NCBI GenBank assembly: GCA_017745595.1
Contig: WMBV01000039.1
Span: 1 to 46,496 of the forward strand
DNA length: 46,496 nt
Source of the DNA: Bordetella petrii
GTDB lineage: Bacteria > Pseudomonadota > Gammaproteobacteria > Burkholderiales > Burkholderiaceae_B
Reading direction: 5' to 3'
Below, piece by piece: positions 1 to 9,085 of this stretch; position 1 is the stretch's first letter; each line of letters begins with the position of its first letter. Both the position numbers and the translations under genes were made by a program. Below the pieces are notes generated by a model. That model saw only the letters and a list, made by a program, of their open reading frames with translations. It was not told where the DNA came from and searched no databases.

Positions 1-165
1 ACCCGAGCCCCCGGGCCTCCGGCCCAATCCCCCTCTTGCGCCCCACCCGTACCCCAGGTACAACCTGAAGAGAACAACGGCACCTGTGCCCGATCCAACC
101 CGCCCTGGCTTCACAAGAGTCGGCGCGCGCAACTGGCCCGGGCATCCAAGACCCTCGGAGTAGAC

Positions 166-3100
166 ATGAATGCCCCTCTTACGCCCGCGCAGCAAGCGGC
201 GCTTGCCTCCGTCCAGCTGGACGACAAATACACCCTGGAAACCGGCCGCGCCTGGATGAGCGGCATCCATGCCCTGGTGCGCCTGCCGATGATGCAGCGC
301 GTGCGCGACCAGCGCGCCGGCCTGAATACGGCCGGCTTCATATCGGGCTATCGGGGCTCGCCCCTGGGCGGGGTCGACCTGAACATGTGGAAGGCCGCCA
401 AGTTCCTGAAGGCGCACCACATCGAATTCCAGCCCGGCATCAACGAAGACCTGGCCGCCACCGCGGTGTGGGGCTCGCAGCAAGTCAACCTGTTCCCGGG
501 CGCGCGCTACGACGGCGTGTTCGGCATGTGGTACGGCAAAGGCCCGGGCGTCGACCGCTGCGGCGACGTCTTCAAGCACGCCAACGCGGCCGGCACCGCG
601 CCGCACGGCGGCGTGCTGGTGGTGGCCGGCGACGATCACCCGGCCAAATCGTCCACGCTGCCGCACCAGAGCGACCATATTCTGAAAGCCTGCATGATTC
701 CGGTGCTGTTCCCGTCCAGCGTGCAAGAAGTGCTCGACTACGGCCTGCACGGCTGGGCCATGAGCCGCTATGCCGGCGTGTGGGTCAGCATGAAATGCAT
801 TACCGACATCGTCGAGGTCTCGGCCTCGGTCGATGTCGACCCCGGCCGCGTGCGCATCGCCCTGCCGGACGATTTCCAGCTGCCGCCCGACGGCCTGAAC
901 ATCCGCCTGCCCGACACGCCGCTGCAGCAAGAGGCGCGCTTGCTCGACTACAAGCTGTACGCCGCGCTGGCCTACGCGCGCGCCAACGGCCTGAACCGCG
1001 AACTGTGGCACGTGCCGCAAGAGCAGGCGCGCTTCGGCATCATGACCTCGGGCAAGGCGTACCTGGATACCCGCCAGGCCCTGGCCGACCTGGGCCTGAC
1101 CGAAGACGTGTGCCGCCGCATCGGCCTGCGCCTGTTCAAGGTGGGCATGGTGTGGCCGCTGGAGGCCACCGGCATGCAGCAGTTCGCCGAAGGCCTGGAC
1201 GAAATCCTGGTGGTCGAGGAAAAGCGCCAGGTGCTGGAATACCAACTGAAGGAAGAGCTGTTCAGCTGGATCGGCAGTGGCAAGAAAATACCGCGCGTGG
1301 TCGGCAAGTTCGACGACAAAGACGGCGGCGAGTGGTCGGTGCCGCAGGGCAACTGGCTGCTGCCGGCGCATTACGAGTTCTCGCCCGCCATGGTGGCCAA
1401 GGCGGTGGGCGCGCGCCTGCTGCGGTTCGCGCTGCCCGGCGAGGTGCGGGCCGGCATCGAGGCCCGGCTGGCGTTCATTGCCGAACGCGAACAGGCGCTG
1501 GCCCGGCCCCGCGTTACCGTCGAACGCAAGCCGTGGTTCTGTTCGGGCTGTCCGCACAATACCTCGACGCGCGTGCCCGAGGGCTCGCGCGGCATGGCCG
1601 GCATCGGCTGCCACTACATGGTGACCTGGATGGGCCGCAATACCCAGGCCTATACCCAGATGGGCGGCGAGGGCGTGCCCTGGATAGGGCAGTCGCCTTT
1701 CACCGACGAAAAGCACGTATTCGCCAACCTGGGCGACGGCACCTATTACCACTCGGGCCTGCTGGCGATCCGCGCGGCGGTGGCGGCCAAGGCGCCCATC
1801 ACCTACAAGATCCTGTTCAACGACGCGGTGGCCATGACCGGCGGCCAGCCGGTGGACGGGCCCATCGACGTGCCCATGATCACGCGCCAGATGGCGGCCG
1901 AGGGCATCGAGAAAATCGTGGTCGTGACCGACGAGCCGGACAAGTACCGCGCCGTCGCCAACCTGGCGCCGGGCGTGCCCGTGCGCCACCGCGACGAGCT
2001 GGACGCGGTGATGCGCGAGCTGCGCGAGTATCCCGGCGTGTCGGTGCTGGTGTACGACCAGACCTGTGCCACCGAGAAGCGGCGCCGCCGCAAGCGCGGC
2101 GCGTATCCCGACCCGGCCCGCCGGGTGGTCATCAACGAACGCGTCTGCGAGGGCTGCGGCGACTGTTCCGAGCAATCGCACTGCCTGTCGGTCGAGCCGC
2201 TGGAAACCGAGTTCGGCCGCAAGCGCACCATCAACCAGTCCAGCTGCAATAAAGACTATTCCTGCCTGAAGGGGTTTTGCCCCAGCCTGGTCACGGTAGA
2301 GGGCGGCCGCCTGCGCAAGCCGCAGCCCCGCGCGCAAGAAGGCGCCATCGACGCGGGCCTGCCCGAGCCGGCGGCGCCGGCGCTGGCGCAGCCATATGGG
2401 GTATTCGTGGCCGGGGTGGGCGGTACCGGCGTCGTCACGATCGGCCAGTTGCTGGGCATGGCGGCGCACCTCGAGGGCAAGGGCTGTTCGGTGCTGGACA
2501 TGGCGGGCCTGGCCCAGAAGGGCGGCGCAGTGTATTCGCACGTGATGCTGACGCGGTCGCCCGACGATCTGCTCAATACCCGCGTCGCCATGGGCGAGGC
2601 CGACCTGGTGCTGGCGGGCGACCTGGTGGTGGCGGCCAGCCAGGAATCAGTGGCCCGCATGCGCGCCGGCCGCACGCGCGTGCTGCTCAATAGCGACGTG
2701 GCACCCACCGCCGCGTTCGTGCACGACCCCGACTGGCGCCTGCCGGGCGGCGACCTGCAGGCCGATTTGCAGGCCGCCTGCGGCGCGGGCAACGTTGACC
2801 GCGTCGATGCCGCCGAATTGGCGGTGGGCCTGCTTGGCGACGCCATCTATGCCAATCCGCTGATGCTGGGCTATGCCTACCAGAAGGGCTGGCTGCCGCT
2901 GGGCCAGGCGGCCCTGCTGCGCGCCATCGAGCTCAATGGCCAGCAAGTGCCCGCCAACCTGGCGGCATTCGCGTGGGGCCGCCGCGCCGCGCACGATGTG
3001 GCCGCCGTGCAGCGCCTGGCCGGCCGCGCCGCCGCGCCGCAAGACGACGGCTACGTCGAGGCGCGGCGCGGCCAGCCCGCGCCGGTGGTCGACATCAAGC

Positions 3101-3771
3101 GGCCGTCCGGCGAACCGGAGGCGCTGGCGGCGGTGCGCAGCGAATTCCTGGCGGCCTACCAGAATGCCGCCTATGCCGCCCGCTACCGCGACCTGGTACA
3201 GCGCGTGGCACAGGCCGAGCAGGCGGCCACCGGCACCACGCGCCTGGCCGCCGCCGTGGCGCGCTATTACTTCAAGCTGATGGCGTACAAAGACGAATAC
3301 GAAGTTGCGCGGCTGTATACCGATGGCGAATTCCTGCGGCAGGTGGATGCCCAGTTCGAGGGCGACTGGAAGCTGCGCCTGCACCTGGCCCCGCCGCTGC
3401 TGGCCCGCCGCGATGCGCAGGGGCACCTGATCAAGCGCAGCTACGGCCCCGGCATGCTGAAGGCCTTTGCCGTGCTGGCGCGGCTGCGCCGCCTGCGCGG
3501 CACGCCGCTGGACATCTTCGGCTATACGGCCGAGCGCCGCGCGGAACGGGCGCTGATCGAGACCTACCGCAGCGACCTGCTGGCCATTCTGCCCAAGCTG
3601 AATCGCGCCAATCTGGACCGCGCGGTGGCGCTGGCCAGCGTGCCCGAAACCATACGCGGCTACGGCCACATCAAGGAAGCCGCGATGCGCCAGGCCGCCG
3701 CCCGGCGCGCCGAACTGATGCAGGGATTCAGCGCCACGGTGGTGTCCCTCGACGGCGTGCGCGCCGCGTGA
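166..3771 (+). CDS. Indolepyruvate:ferredoxin oxidoreductase, fused alpha-gamma type
   Basis: A 1201-residue 2-oxoacid:ferredoxin oxidoreductase that likely decarboxylates aryl- or branched-chain 2-oxoacids (indolepyruvate type) to acyl-CoA with ferredoxin as acceptor, in the cytoplasm. The N-terminal half carries the thiamine-diphosphate modules; a CSGCPHNTS motif begins at C459 and an NLGDGTYYHSG cofactor motif follows. A cysteine-rich iron-sulfur segment has C661, C664, C667, C673, C694, C700 and C705. A gamma-subunit-like domain begins near residue 744 with GVGGTGVVT. The last ~250 residues match the C-terminal extension found in long proteobacterial forms. Archaeal and many bacterial enzymes use separate IorA and IorB chains, so this is the single-chain form. 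The ATG at 166 is preceded by GGAG at 157-160. It stands alone; repeats follow its stop. The family call is firm; the exact substrate is inferred. Confidence 0.93.
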   Translation: MNAPLTPAQQAALASVQLDDKYTLETGRAWMSGIHALVRLPMMQRVRDQRAGLNTAGFISGYRGSPLGGVDLNMWKAAKFLKAHHIEFQPGINEDLAATAVWGSQQVNLFPGARYDGVFGMWYGKGPGVDRCGDVFKHANAAGTAPHGGVLVVAGDDHPAKSSTLPHQSDHILKACMIPVLFPSSVQEVLDYGLHGWAMSRYAGVWVSMKCITDIVEVSASVDVDPGRVRIALPDDFQLPPDGLNIRLPDTPLQQEARLLDYKLYAALAYARANGLNRELWHVPQEQARFGIMTSGKAYLDTRQALADLGLTEDVCRRIGLRLFKVGMVWPLEATGMQQFAEGLDEILVVEEKRQVLEYQLKEELFSWIGSGKKIPRVVGKFDDKDGGEWSVPQGNWLLPAHYEFSPAMVAKAVGARLLRFALPGEVRAGIEARLAFIAEREQALARPRVTVERKPWFCSGCPHNTSTRVPEGSRGMAGIGCHYMVTWMGRNTQAYTQMGGEGVPWIGQSPFTDEKHVFANLGDGTYYHSGLLAIRAAVAAKAPITYKILFNDAVAMTGGQPVDGPIDVPMITRQMAAEGIEKIVVVTDEPDKYRAVANLAPGVPVRHRDELDAVMRELREYPGVSVLVYDQTCATEKRRRRKRGAYPDPARRVVINERVCEGCGDCSEQSHCLSVEPLETEFGRKRTINQSSCNKDYSCLKGFCPSLVTVEGGRLRKPQPRAQEGAIDAGLPEPAAPALAQPYGVFVAGVGGTGVVTIGQLLGMAAHLEGKGCSVLDMAGLAQKGGAVYSHVMLTRSPDDLLNTRVAMGEADLVLAGDLVVAASQESVARMRAGRTRVLLNSDVAPTAAFVHDPDWRLPGGDLQADLQAACGAGNVDRVDAAELAVGLLGDAIYANPLMLGYAYQKGWLPLGQAALLRAIELNGQQVPANLAAFAWGRRAAHDVAAVQRLAGRAAAPQDDGYVEARRGQPAPVVDIKRPSGEPEALAAVRSEFLAAYQNAAYAARYRDLVQRVAQAEQAATGTTRLAAAVARYYFKLMAYKDEYEVARLYTDGEFLRQVDAQFEGDWKLRLHLAPPLLARRDAQGHLIKRSYGPGMLKAFAVLARLRRLRGTPLDIFGYTAERRAERALIETYRSDLLAILPKLNRANLDRAVALASVPETIRGYGHIKEAAMRQAAARRAELMQGFSATVVSLDGVRAA

Positions 3772-3977
3772 CGGGGAGCGTTCTTTACACAGCGGTGTCA
3801 GGCACCTGCGGAGCCTGAAGTGAAAGTCCCACCCCCGAAGCGCTGCGCGCTTCCCCCTCAAGGGGGCGACGCTGGCGGACCGGCGGAGCCGGATCCGCGG
3901 CGTCCCCGATCGGCCGCATCCGTTTCATCCCGGGGTCGCGCAGCGCGCGGTGGAACATTGACACTCGTCCTGAATCA

Positions 3978-4008
3978 GGTGTCCGACTCCCGCAGGGTGT
4001 CGGACACC
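3978..4008. repeat. Paired hairpin repeat, copy 1a
   Basis: Arms GGTGTCCGAC and GTCGGACACC pair perfectly over 10 bp, with a CCC/GGG inner stem and a GCA loop. Compared with the copy at 21848, one base differs in each arm and pairing is kept. Confidence 0.85.
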
Positions 4009-4036
4009 GATGCGTGCAGGAACCTCTCATCCCAGC

Positions 4037-4068
4037 GGTATCAGGCACCCTCGCGGGAGCCTGATACC
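4037..4068. repeat. Paired hairpin repeat, copy 1b
   Basis: Arms GGTATCAGGC and GCCTGATACC pair over 10 bp. Relative to the GGTGTCAGGC/GCCTGACACC form seen at 21904, the G:C pair is replaced by A:T on both arms, a clear compensatory change. It starts 59 bp after copy 1a. Confidence 0.85.
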
Positions 4069-4090
4069 TGGCGATCCGGCGACGTGGCGG

Positions 4091-4741
4091 TTATCGGAAG
4101 CGCGTGTAGCGCGGCGCGGCCGGGGGGGCGAAGCGTTCGACGCGCGGGGGCGTTTGCGCCTGGGCGCGCGCGGTTTGCGCGGCGGCCTGTTCGCGCTGGG
4201 CGATCAGGGCTTCGGCCTTGTGGTGGTGGGGCGCCATCTTGCGCACCATGACCTTGCCGTCGCGCGGGAAATACCCGATGCGGCGCGCGTGCACATCGCC
4301 CAGGTCTTGCGCCAGCACCGGAATGCCTTCGGTGCGCAGGTAATCGAGCACGAAGCGGGCGTTGCGTTCGCCGATATTCAGCTGCTGCATCGCGCTCAGT
4401 ACCGCGCCGCCGCCGAATACCTTGGCTTCCAGGCGTTCGCGGGCCGCGCCGGCCTTCAGCAGTTCATTGATCAGCACTTCCATGGCATACGCCCCATAGC
4501 GCATCGTGGCCGAGGCGGGCGACTCGGTATCGCCCTCGGGCAGCATGAAATGGTTCATGCCGCCCACGCCGGTCTGCGGATCGCGGATACAAGCGGCCAC
4601 GCACGAGCCCAGCACGGTCGAGATCATCAGGTCTTCGCCCGCCGATACATAGTATTCGTTGGGCAGAACCTTGACGGCGGCGCATTGGAAGGCGCTATCA
4701 AAATAGTGACGAGTCGCGCGGGCGTCGAGGCGAGAGGACAT
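4091..4741 (-). CDS. cheD: CheD, chemoreceptor glutamine deamidase
   Basis: A 216-residue CheD that deamidates specific glutamines on methyl-accepting chemoreceptors and, in some species, cooperates with CheC. The catalytic set is visible: T42 and C47 in the STVLGSC segment and H64 in GMNHFMLP. The family is normally about 160-200 residues. Here a ~45-residue tail rich in Ala, Gln and Pro follows the core and ends in arginine-rich sequence. No other chemotaxis or flagellar gene is in the window, so it is an orphan copy; whether a second cheD exists in the genome cannot be seen. It starts at the ATG on 4739-4741 and is read away from an unusually AT-rich upstream stretch with a candidate promoter. 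The family assignment is firm. Confidence 0.9.
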   Translation of the reverse strand: MSSRLDARATRHYFDSAFQCAAVKVLPNEYYVSAGEDLMISTVLGSCVAACIRDPQTGVGGMNHFMLPEGDTESPASATMRYGAYAMEVLINELLKAGAARERLEAKVFGGGAVLSAMQQLNIGERNARFVLDYLRTEGIPVLAQDLGDVHARRIGYFPRDGKVMVRKMAPHHHKAEALIAQREQAAAQTARAQAQTPPRVERFAPPAAPRYTRFR

Positions 4742-4798
4742 GGAAGGGCCGCGTCGGCACGGCGGTACAAGCGTGGGATCTAAGGAACTTGCTACGCA

Positions 4799-4827
4799 AA
4801 TATGTTAGCAAATTTGTTTTATGTAAA
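4799..4827 (-). promoter_or_regulatory. Candidate sigma-70 promoter for cheD
   Basis: On the minus strand TTTACA (4822-4827, five of six -35 matches) is separated by 17 bp from CATATT (4799-4804, four of six -10 matches). The surrounding ~60 bp is much richer in A and T than the rest of the window. It would give a leader of about 50 nt before the cheD ATG. This is a pattern match only. Confidence 0.4.
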
Positions 4828-4960
4828 AAATCTTGGCAAAGCTTTCTGATAGCCGGGCATCCGCGCGGCTTGGCGACGGGCCGCGCGATCAGGTGCGTCC
4901 CCGTTTTTGGCCGCGCGATACAGGCTACCGGTTGCCAATATAACGGGGCGCCACCGATTT

Positions 4961-4987
4961 CTTTTAAGGTATCAAGGGCCTTAAAAG
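4961..4987 (-). terminator. Inverted repeat over the ftsX stop codon
   Basis: CTTTTAAGG (4961-4969) and CCTTAAAAG (4979-4987) are a perfect 9-bp inverted repeat around a 9-nt spacer, and the repeat includes the ftsX stop codon. There is no clear T-tract after it on the minus strand, so it may be a weak terminator or an RNA-end stabiliser. Confidence 0.35.
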
Positions 4988-5889
4988 CGCGTACTGCGCG
5001 TGACTGACCAGCGCGCCGCCAGGGCGCCCAGGATGCTGGTGCCGACCACGGCGGCAGCCAGCACCGGCAGGCCGGGCAGGTGCAGGGCGAAGTCGGCGCC
5101 ATAGCTGCGCGCCAGCCCCAGCAGGGCGTTGTTCAGCGGCGCCAGGGCGATGCCCGCGGCCCCGATGGCCAGCAGGGCCGCCAGCGCGCCGGACAGCGCG
5201 CCCAGGTACAGGAAGGGCCGGCGCACGAACGACTCGGTGGCGCCCACCAGGCGTGCCACGGCGATTTCTTCGCGCTGCAGCATCGCCTGCATGCGCACGG
5301 TGTTGAAGACCGCGGCCAGTACCACCGCCGCCACGCAGGCGGCCAGGAACAGCAGGCCCACCCGCGCGAACCTGAGAATGGCCTCGAGGCGCTGTACCCA
5401 GGCGCTGTCGAGCTGTACCTGGTCGACGTGGTCCCATTGCCGCCACACGCTCGCCAATTGGTTGGCGCGCTGGGCCAGTTGCTCGCCTTCGGTCAGGGTG
5501 GCCACCACGGCGTCGGGCAGGGGGTTGCCCGGCAGCACGGCCAGCGCCTGGTCCCAGGTGGGGTTGTCGCGCAGCGAGGCCAGGGCGTCGTCGCGCGACA
5601 CCACGCGCACGGCCTGCACCTGCGCGGCGTGTTCGCCGCGAATGCGCTGCGCGATGGCCTCGGCCGCGCCGGCGGGCGCGTCGGTCTGCAGGAAGAGGGT
5701 CAGTTCGGGCGTGACCGATACCTGGCGCGCCACCGGCTGGGCCGACACCAGGATGGCGCCGCCCAGCAGCGGCAAGGCCAGCGCCAGCGCCATGACCAGC
5801 AGGTTGGCCAGCGTGGAGAAGGGCTGGGCCGCCAGGCGGCGCAGCGTGACGGTCAGGGCATAGCGATGCTGCCGCAGCCAGGATTTCAT
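4981..5889 (-). CDS. ftsX: FtsX, cell-division ABC membrane subunit
   Basis: A 302-residue FtsX, the integral membrane partner of FtsE. FtsEX links divisome constriction to activation of periplasmic peptidoglycan hydrolases. Four membrane segments are visible near residues 28-48, 173-197, 225-248 and 275-295, with the large extracytoplasmic loop between the first and second, which is the usual FtsX topology. Length is normal. The ATG overlaps the ftsE stop as ATGA, so the two are translationally coupled. Unlike enterobacteria, no ftsY or rpoH flanks the pair here; cheD lies downstream on the same strand after a ~240-bp AT-rich gap. The call is confident from topology and from the ftsE partner. 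Confidence 0.93.
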   Translation of the reverse strand: MKSWLRQHRYALTVTLRRLAAQPFSTLANLLVMALALALPLLGGAILVSAQPVARQVSVTPELTLFLQTDAPAGAAEAIAQRIRGEHAAQVQAVRVVSRDDALASLRDNPTWDQALAVLPGNPLPDAVVATLTEGEQLAQRANQLASVWRQWDHVDQVQLDSAWVQRLEAILRFARVGLLFLAACVAAVVLAAVFNTVRMQAMLQREEIAVARLVGATESFVRRPFLYLGALSGALAALLAIGAAGIALAPLNNALLGLARSYGADFALHLPGLPVLAAAVVGTSILGALAARWSVTRSTRF

Positions 5890-6554
5890 GCGGAGGCTCC
5901 CGAGTCGTAGAACTTGCCGGGCTCGAGCCGCAGCGTGCGGGTCGCGTACTGGGCCATCAGGGCCTCGTCGTGCGACGCGATCAGCGTGGTGACGCCGACG
6001 CGGTTGAAATCACGGAACACGTTCAGGATGCGCTGCGCGGTGTCGTGGTCCAGGTTGGCCGTGGGTTCGTCGGCAATGAGAATGGCCGGCCGGTTGACGA
6101 TGGCGCGCGCGATGGCCAGGCGCTGCTGTTCGCCGCCCGAGAGTTCGATGGGGTTCATGTCTTCTTTGCCGGCCAGGCCCACCTTGTCGAGCGCCGCGCG
6201 CGCGCGGCCGCTGGCCGAATGCGGCGCCTGCCCCGTGACCGCCAGCGGCAGCATCACGTTCTGCAGGGCGCTGCGGTCGAACAGCAGGTGGGTGTCTTGC
6301 AGAATGACGCCGACGGCGCGGCGCAGGTAGGGCCGCGCGCGCGCCGGCAACTTGTCCAGCCGCTGCCCGTTGACCTGGATGGACCCCCGGCTGGCGGGTT
6401 CGAGTCCGCCGATCAGTTTGAGCAAGGTGGACTTGCCCGCCCCCGAGGCTCCTGACACGAAAATGAATTCGCCGGGACTGACCCGGAAGTTGATATCGGC
6501 CAGGATATTTCGGCCGCGCCCATACGATTTGAAGACGTGCTGGAATTCGATCAT
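5886..6554 (-). CDS. ftsE: FtsE, cell-division ABC ATPase
   Basis: A 222-residue ABC ATPase. It has a Walker A motif SGASGAGKST, an LSGGEQQR signature and a Walker B ILIADEPTANLD, all normal for FtsE. It binds FtsX at the inner membrane and drives its conformational cycle during division. The start was placed at the ATG on 6552-6554 (MIEFQHVFKSYG), which aligns with family N-termini; an upstream in-frame ATG at 6614 would add 20 residues of low-quality sequence. It is divergent from aapJ, with a ~197-bp shared upstream region. FtsE is the first gene of the ftsEX pair. Confidence 0.94.
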   Translation of the reverse strand: MIEFQHVFKSYGRGRNILADINFRVSPGEFIFVSGASGAGKSTLLKLIGGLEPASRGSIQVNGQRLDKLPARARPYLRRAVGVILQDTHLLFDRSALQNVMLPLAVTGQAPHSASGRARAALDKVGLAGKEDMNPIELSGGEQQRLAIARAIVNRPAILIADEPTANLDHDTAQRILNVFRDFNRVGVTTLIASHDEALMAQYATRTLRLEPGKFYDSGASA

Positions 6555-6751
6555 GGCGGCTGTTAAGGATGAAGCAGCAATAGTACCGCGCGGGCACGAC
6601 GGCGTCGGTTGCATATTTTTTCCGTCCCTTTTTTTCCTTTAACGCGTCAAGGGATTTCCCCCATGTCCCCGAATATGCCGAGCCGCTACCATCCCGGCGA
6701 TACTTGGCGCGCGTACCCCTGCGCTCAAGGCTTCCCCTACAGGAGATAAAC

Positions 6752-7768
6752 ATGAAAGCACTGAAATTAGCCGCCGTTGCCGCCGCACTGTTCGCAGCGT
6801 CTTCGGCGGCCAACGCTGGCGCGACCTTCGACAGCGTCAAGAAGAAGGGCTTTGTGCAGTGCGGAGTGTCGACCGGCATTCCGGGGTTCTCCATGGCGGA
6901 CAGCAAAGGCCAGTGGCAGGGCATCGACGTGGACATGTGCCGCGCCATCGCCGCCACCATGTTCAATGACGCCAGCAAGTTCAAGGTCACTCCGCTGAAC
7001 ACGCAGCAGCGCTTTACCGCCCTGCAGTCGGGCGAAATCGACGTGCTGACGCGCAACACCACCCAGACCCTGACGCGCGACACCACGCTGGGCCTGATCG
7101 GCACCGGCGTCAACTACTACGACAGCCAGGGCGTGATGGTGTCGAAAGAGCTCGGCGTCAAGAGCGCCAAGGAACTGAACGGCGCCACCATCTGCGTGCA
7201 GCCGGGCACCACTACCGAGCTGAACCTGGCCGACTGGTTCCGCGGCCAGAAGATCGAATTCAAGCCGGTCGTGATCGACAAGTACGACGAGATCATCCGC
7301 GCCTTCTCGGCCGGCCGCTGCGACGCCTTCACCACCGACAAATCGCAGCTGGCCTCGACCCGCACCACGCTCGAGAACCCCGACAACTTCATCATTCTGC
7401 CGGAAGACTTCTCGAAAGAACCGCTGGGCCCCATGGTGCGCCAGGGCGACCAGCAATGGTTCAACATCGTGCGCTGGGCGCTCAACGTCATGCTCGAAGC
7501 CGAGGAATACGGCATCACGTCGAAGAACGTCGATGAAATGCTCAAGAGCTCCAACCCCAACATCCAGCGCATCCTGGGCGTGACGCCGGGCATGGGCAAG
7601 AACCTGGGCGTGGACGACAAGTGGGCGTACACCATCGTCAAGCAGGTCGGCAACTACGGCGAAAGCTTCGAGCGCACGCTCGGCATGGGCAGCGCCATGA
7701 AGCTCGAGCGCGGCCTGAATGCCTCGTACAAAGATGGCGGCTTGATGTACGGCTGGCCGGTGCGCTAA
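6752..7768 (+). CDS. aapJ: AapJ-like general amino-acid ABC transporter binding protein
   Basis: A 338-residue periplasmic solute-binding protein of the type 3 (polar amino acid) family. A cleavable signal peptide covers about residues 1-22, ending in SSAANA. The mature part begins ATFDSVKKKGFVQCGVS, typical of AapJ/BztA receptors that bind a broad range of L-amino acids and feed the AapQM channel. The start is the ATG at 6752, with AGGAGA at 6741-6746; an upstream in-frame codon at 6704 would spoil the signal peptide. It heads a four-gene import operon. A strong hairpin follows its stop and probably keeps receptor mRNA more abundant than permease mRNA. The family call is strong; substrate breadth is inferred from known Aap systems. 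Confidence 0.92.
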   Translation: MKALKLAAVAAALFAASSAANAGATFDSVKKKGFVQCGVSTGIPGFSMADSKGQWQGIDVDMCRAIAATMFNDASKFKVTPLNTQQRFTALQSGEIDVLTRNTTQTLTRDTTLGLIGTGVNYYDSQGVMVSKELGVKSAKELNGATICVQPGTTTELNLADWFRGQKIEFKPVVIDKYDEIIRAFSAGRCDAFTTDKSQLASTRTTLENPDNFIILPEDFSKEPLGPMVRQGDQQWFNIVRWALNVMLEAEEYGITSKNVDEMLKSSNPNIQRILGVTPGMGKNLGVDDKWAYTIVKQVGNYGESFERTLGMGSAMKLERGLNASYKDGGLMYGWPVR

Positions 7769-7780
7769 GCACGGCTGCCG

Positions 7781-7807
7781 GGCAAGGCGGGGGTCGCCCG
7801 CCTTGCC
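7781..7807 (+). terminator. Hairpin between aapJ and aapQ (attenuator or mRNA-stabiliser)
   Basis: GGCAAGGCGGG (7781-7791) and CCCGCCTTGCC (7797-7807) form a perfect 11-bp stem with a 5-nt loop, 13 bp after the aapJ stop. No T-tract follows, so partial termination or 3'-end protection of the aapJ message is more likely than full termination. Confidence 0.6.
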
Positions 7808-7893
7808 AAGCCCGCTTGCGGCGGGCGGCAGGAGTACGGTGGCGCCGGGCCCTTCCGGCGGCCATTCCTGTTCGACTTCTGTAGATCCAATCC

Positions 7894-9084
7894 ATGACGA
7901 CAAACACCTCTCAAGTCCCGGCCGCGGCGCCCAAGCGACGCCTGAGCTGGAACGATCCCGGCGTGCGCGCCGTGGTGTATCAGGTTGTCGCGCTGGCCCT
8001 GGTCGCCCTGGCCGTGTGGTTCCTGGTTTCCAACACCCTGCACAACCTGCAGGTCCGCAACATCTCTACCGGTTTCGGATTCATCGGACGCGAGGCCGGC
8101 TTCGCCATCGGCGAAACCCCCATTGCCTATAGTCCGGCCGATACCTACGGCCGCGCCATCGTGGTCGGCCTGCTGAATACGCTGCGCGCCGCCGTGCTGG
8201 GCATCGTGCTGGCCACCCTCCTGGGCACCCTGATCGGGGTGGGCCGGCTGTCGAAGAATTGGCTGATGGCCAAGGTGTGCTCGGTGTACGTCGAGGCCAT
8301 GCGCAACGTGCCGCTGCTGCTGCAGCTGTTCTTCTGGTATGCGCTGATCACCGAGAACATGCCCGGCCCGCGCCAGGCGACCAATCCCTTGCCCGGCGTG
8401 TTCATTTCCAATCGCGGCCTGAAGGTGCCGGCGCTCGAGGGCGCGTCGCTGGACTTCATCCTGGGCGGGCTGGCGCTGGCCATCATCGGCACCATCGTCG
8501 CCGCGCACTGGGGCAAGAAGCGCCAGGAGGCCACCGGGCGGGTGTTCCCGCTGGGCCGCGTCGCGCTGGGACTGTTCATCGGGCTGCCCATCCTGGGCTG
8601 GCTGGCGGGCGGCGCCTCGCTGACGCTGAACATGCCGGAACTGAAGGGCTTCAACTTCAGCGGCGGCCTGACGCTGTCGCCCGAGTTCGCGGCCCTGCTG
8701 GCGGGCCTGGTGATCTATACGTCGGCCTTCATCGCCGAAGTGGTGCGCTCGGGCATCCAGGCGGTCAGCCAGGGCCAGTGGGAAGCCGCCGGCTCGCTGG
8801 GGCTGCGCCGCTCGCGGGTGCTGCGCCTGGTGATCCTGCCGCAGGCACTGCGCGTCATCATTCCGCCCATGACCAGCCAGTACCTGAACCTGACCAAGAA
8901 CAGCTCGCTGGCCGTGGCCATCGGGTATCCGGACATCGTGTCGGTGGTCAACACCACCATGAACCAGACCGGGCAGGCCATCGAGGGCATCCTGATCATC
9001 ATGGCGGCCTACCTGACCGTCAGCCTGTCGATCTCGGTGTTCATGAACTGGTACAACAAGCGCATCGCGCTGGTGGAGCGTTGA
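7894..9084 (+). CDS. aapQ: AapQ-like amino-acid ABC transporter permease
   Basis: A 396-residue permease of the HisM/AapQ family and one half of the heterodimeric channel. It has the long form typical of Aap/Bzt permeases: an N-terminal membrane segment around residues 25-45, a periplasmic insert, then the core helices. The EAA loop that docks on the ATPase reads EAAGSLGLRRSRV, followed by LPQALRVIIPP. The start is the ATG at 7894. It sits 125 bp after aapJ, separated by the hairpin at 7781-7807, and 1 bp before aapM, so it is co-transcribed with the permease/ATPase genes. Function in the Aap complex is supported by all four subunits being adjacent. Confidence 0.92.
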   Translation: MTTNTSQVPAAAPKRRLSWNDPGVRAVVYQVVALALVALAVWFLVSNTLHNLQVRNISTGFGFIGREAGFAIGETPIAYSPADTYGRAIVVGLLNTLRAAVLGIVLATLLGTLIGVGRLSKNWLMAKVCSVYVEAMRNVPLLLQLFFWYALITENMPGPRQATNPLPGVFISNRGLKVPALEGASLDFILGGLALAIIGTIVAAHWGKKRQEATGRVFPLGRVALGLFIGLPILGWLAGGASLTLNMPELKGFNFSGGLTLSPEFAALLAGLVIYTSAFIAEVVRSGIQAVSQGQWEAAGSLGLRRSRVLRLVILPQALRVIIPPMTSQYLNLTKNSSLAVAIGYPDIVSVVNTTMNQTGQAIEGILIIMAAYLTVSLSISVFMNWYNKRIALVER

Positions 9085-9085
9085 T

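Larger units (their letters stand above)
3772..4090. repeat. Composite repeat region between convergent genes
   Basis: This 319-bp gap between the oxidoreductase and cheD holds no gene. It contains a truncated hairpin at 3794-3818, then a ~145-bp module (3819-3964) that recurs at 46032-46185, and two complete hairpins at 3978-4008 and 4037-4068. The ~145-bp module contains GAAGCGC/GCGCTTC and CCCCCT/AGGGGG stem-loops and a CCGGC/GCCGG hairpin with GCGGA/TCCGC flanks. The truncated hairpin runs into the module at the same junction as at 46031/46032, so the two composites share ancestry. Confidence 0.85.

Noticed and set aside
2647-3861. Long minus-strand open frame of 404 codons opposite the oxidoreductase gene
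   Set aside because: It is an antisense shadow caused by high GC at third codon positions: composition is His/Gln/Arg/Gly-rich and no family is recognisable, while the plus strand encodes a clear enzyme.
3820-4251. Possible small protein across the repeat region and the end of cheD
   Set aside because: It translates repeat sequence and the wrong strand of cheD; codon use and content do not support a gene.
6704-6752. Upstream start for aapJ at 6704
   Set aside because: It would add 16 residues before a good signal peptide, and the AGGAGA site fits the ATG at 6752.
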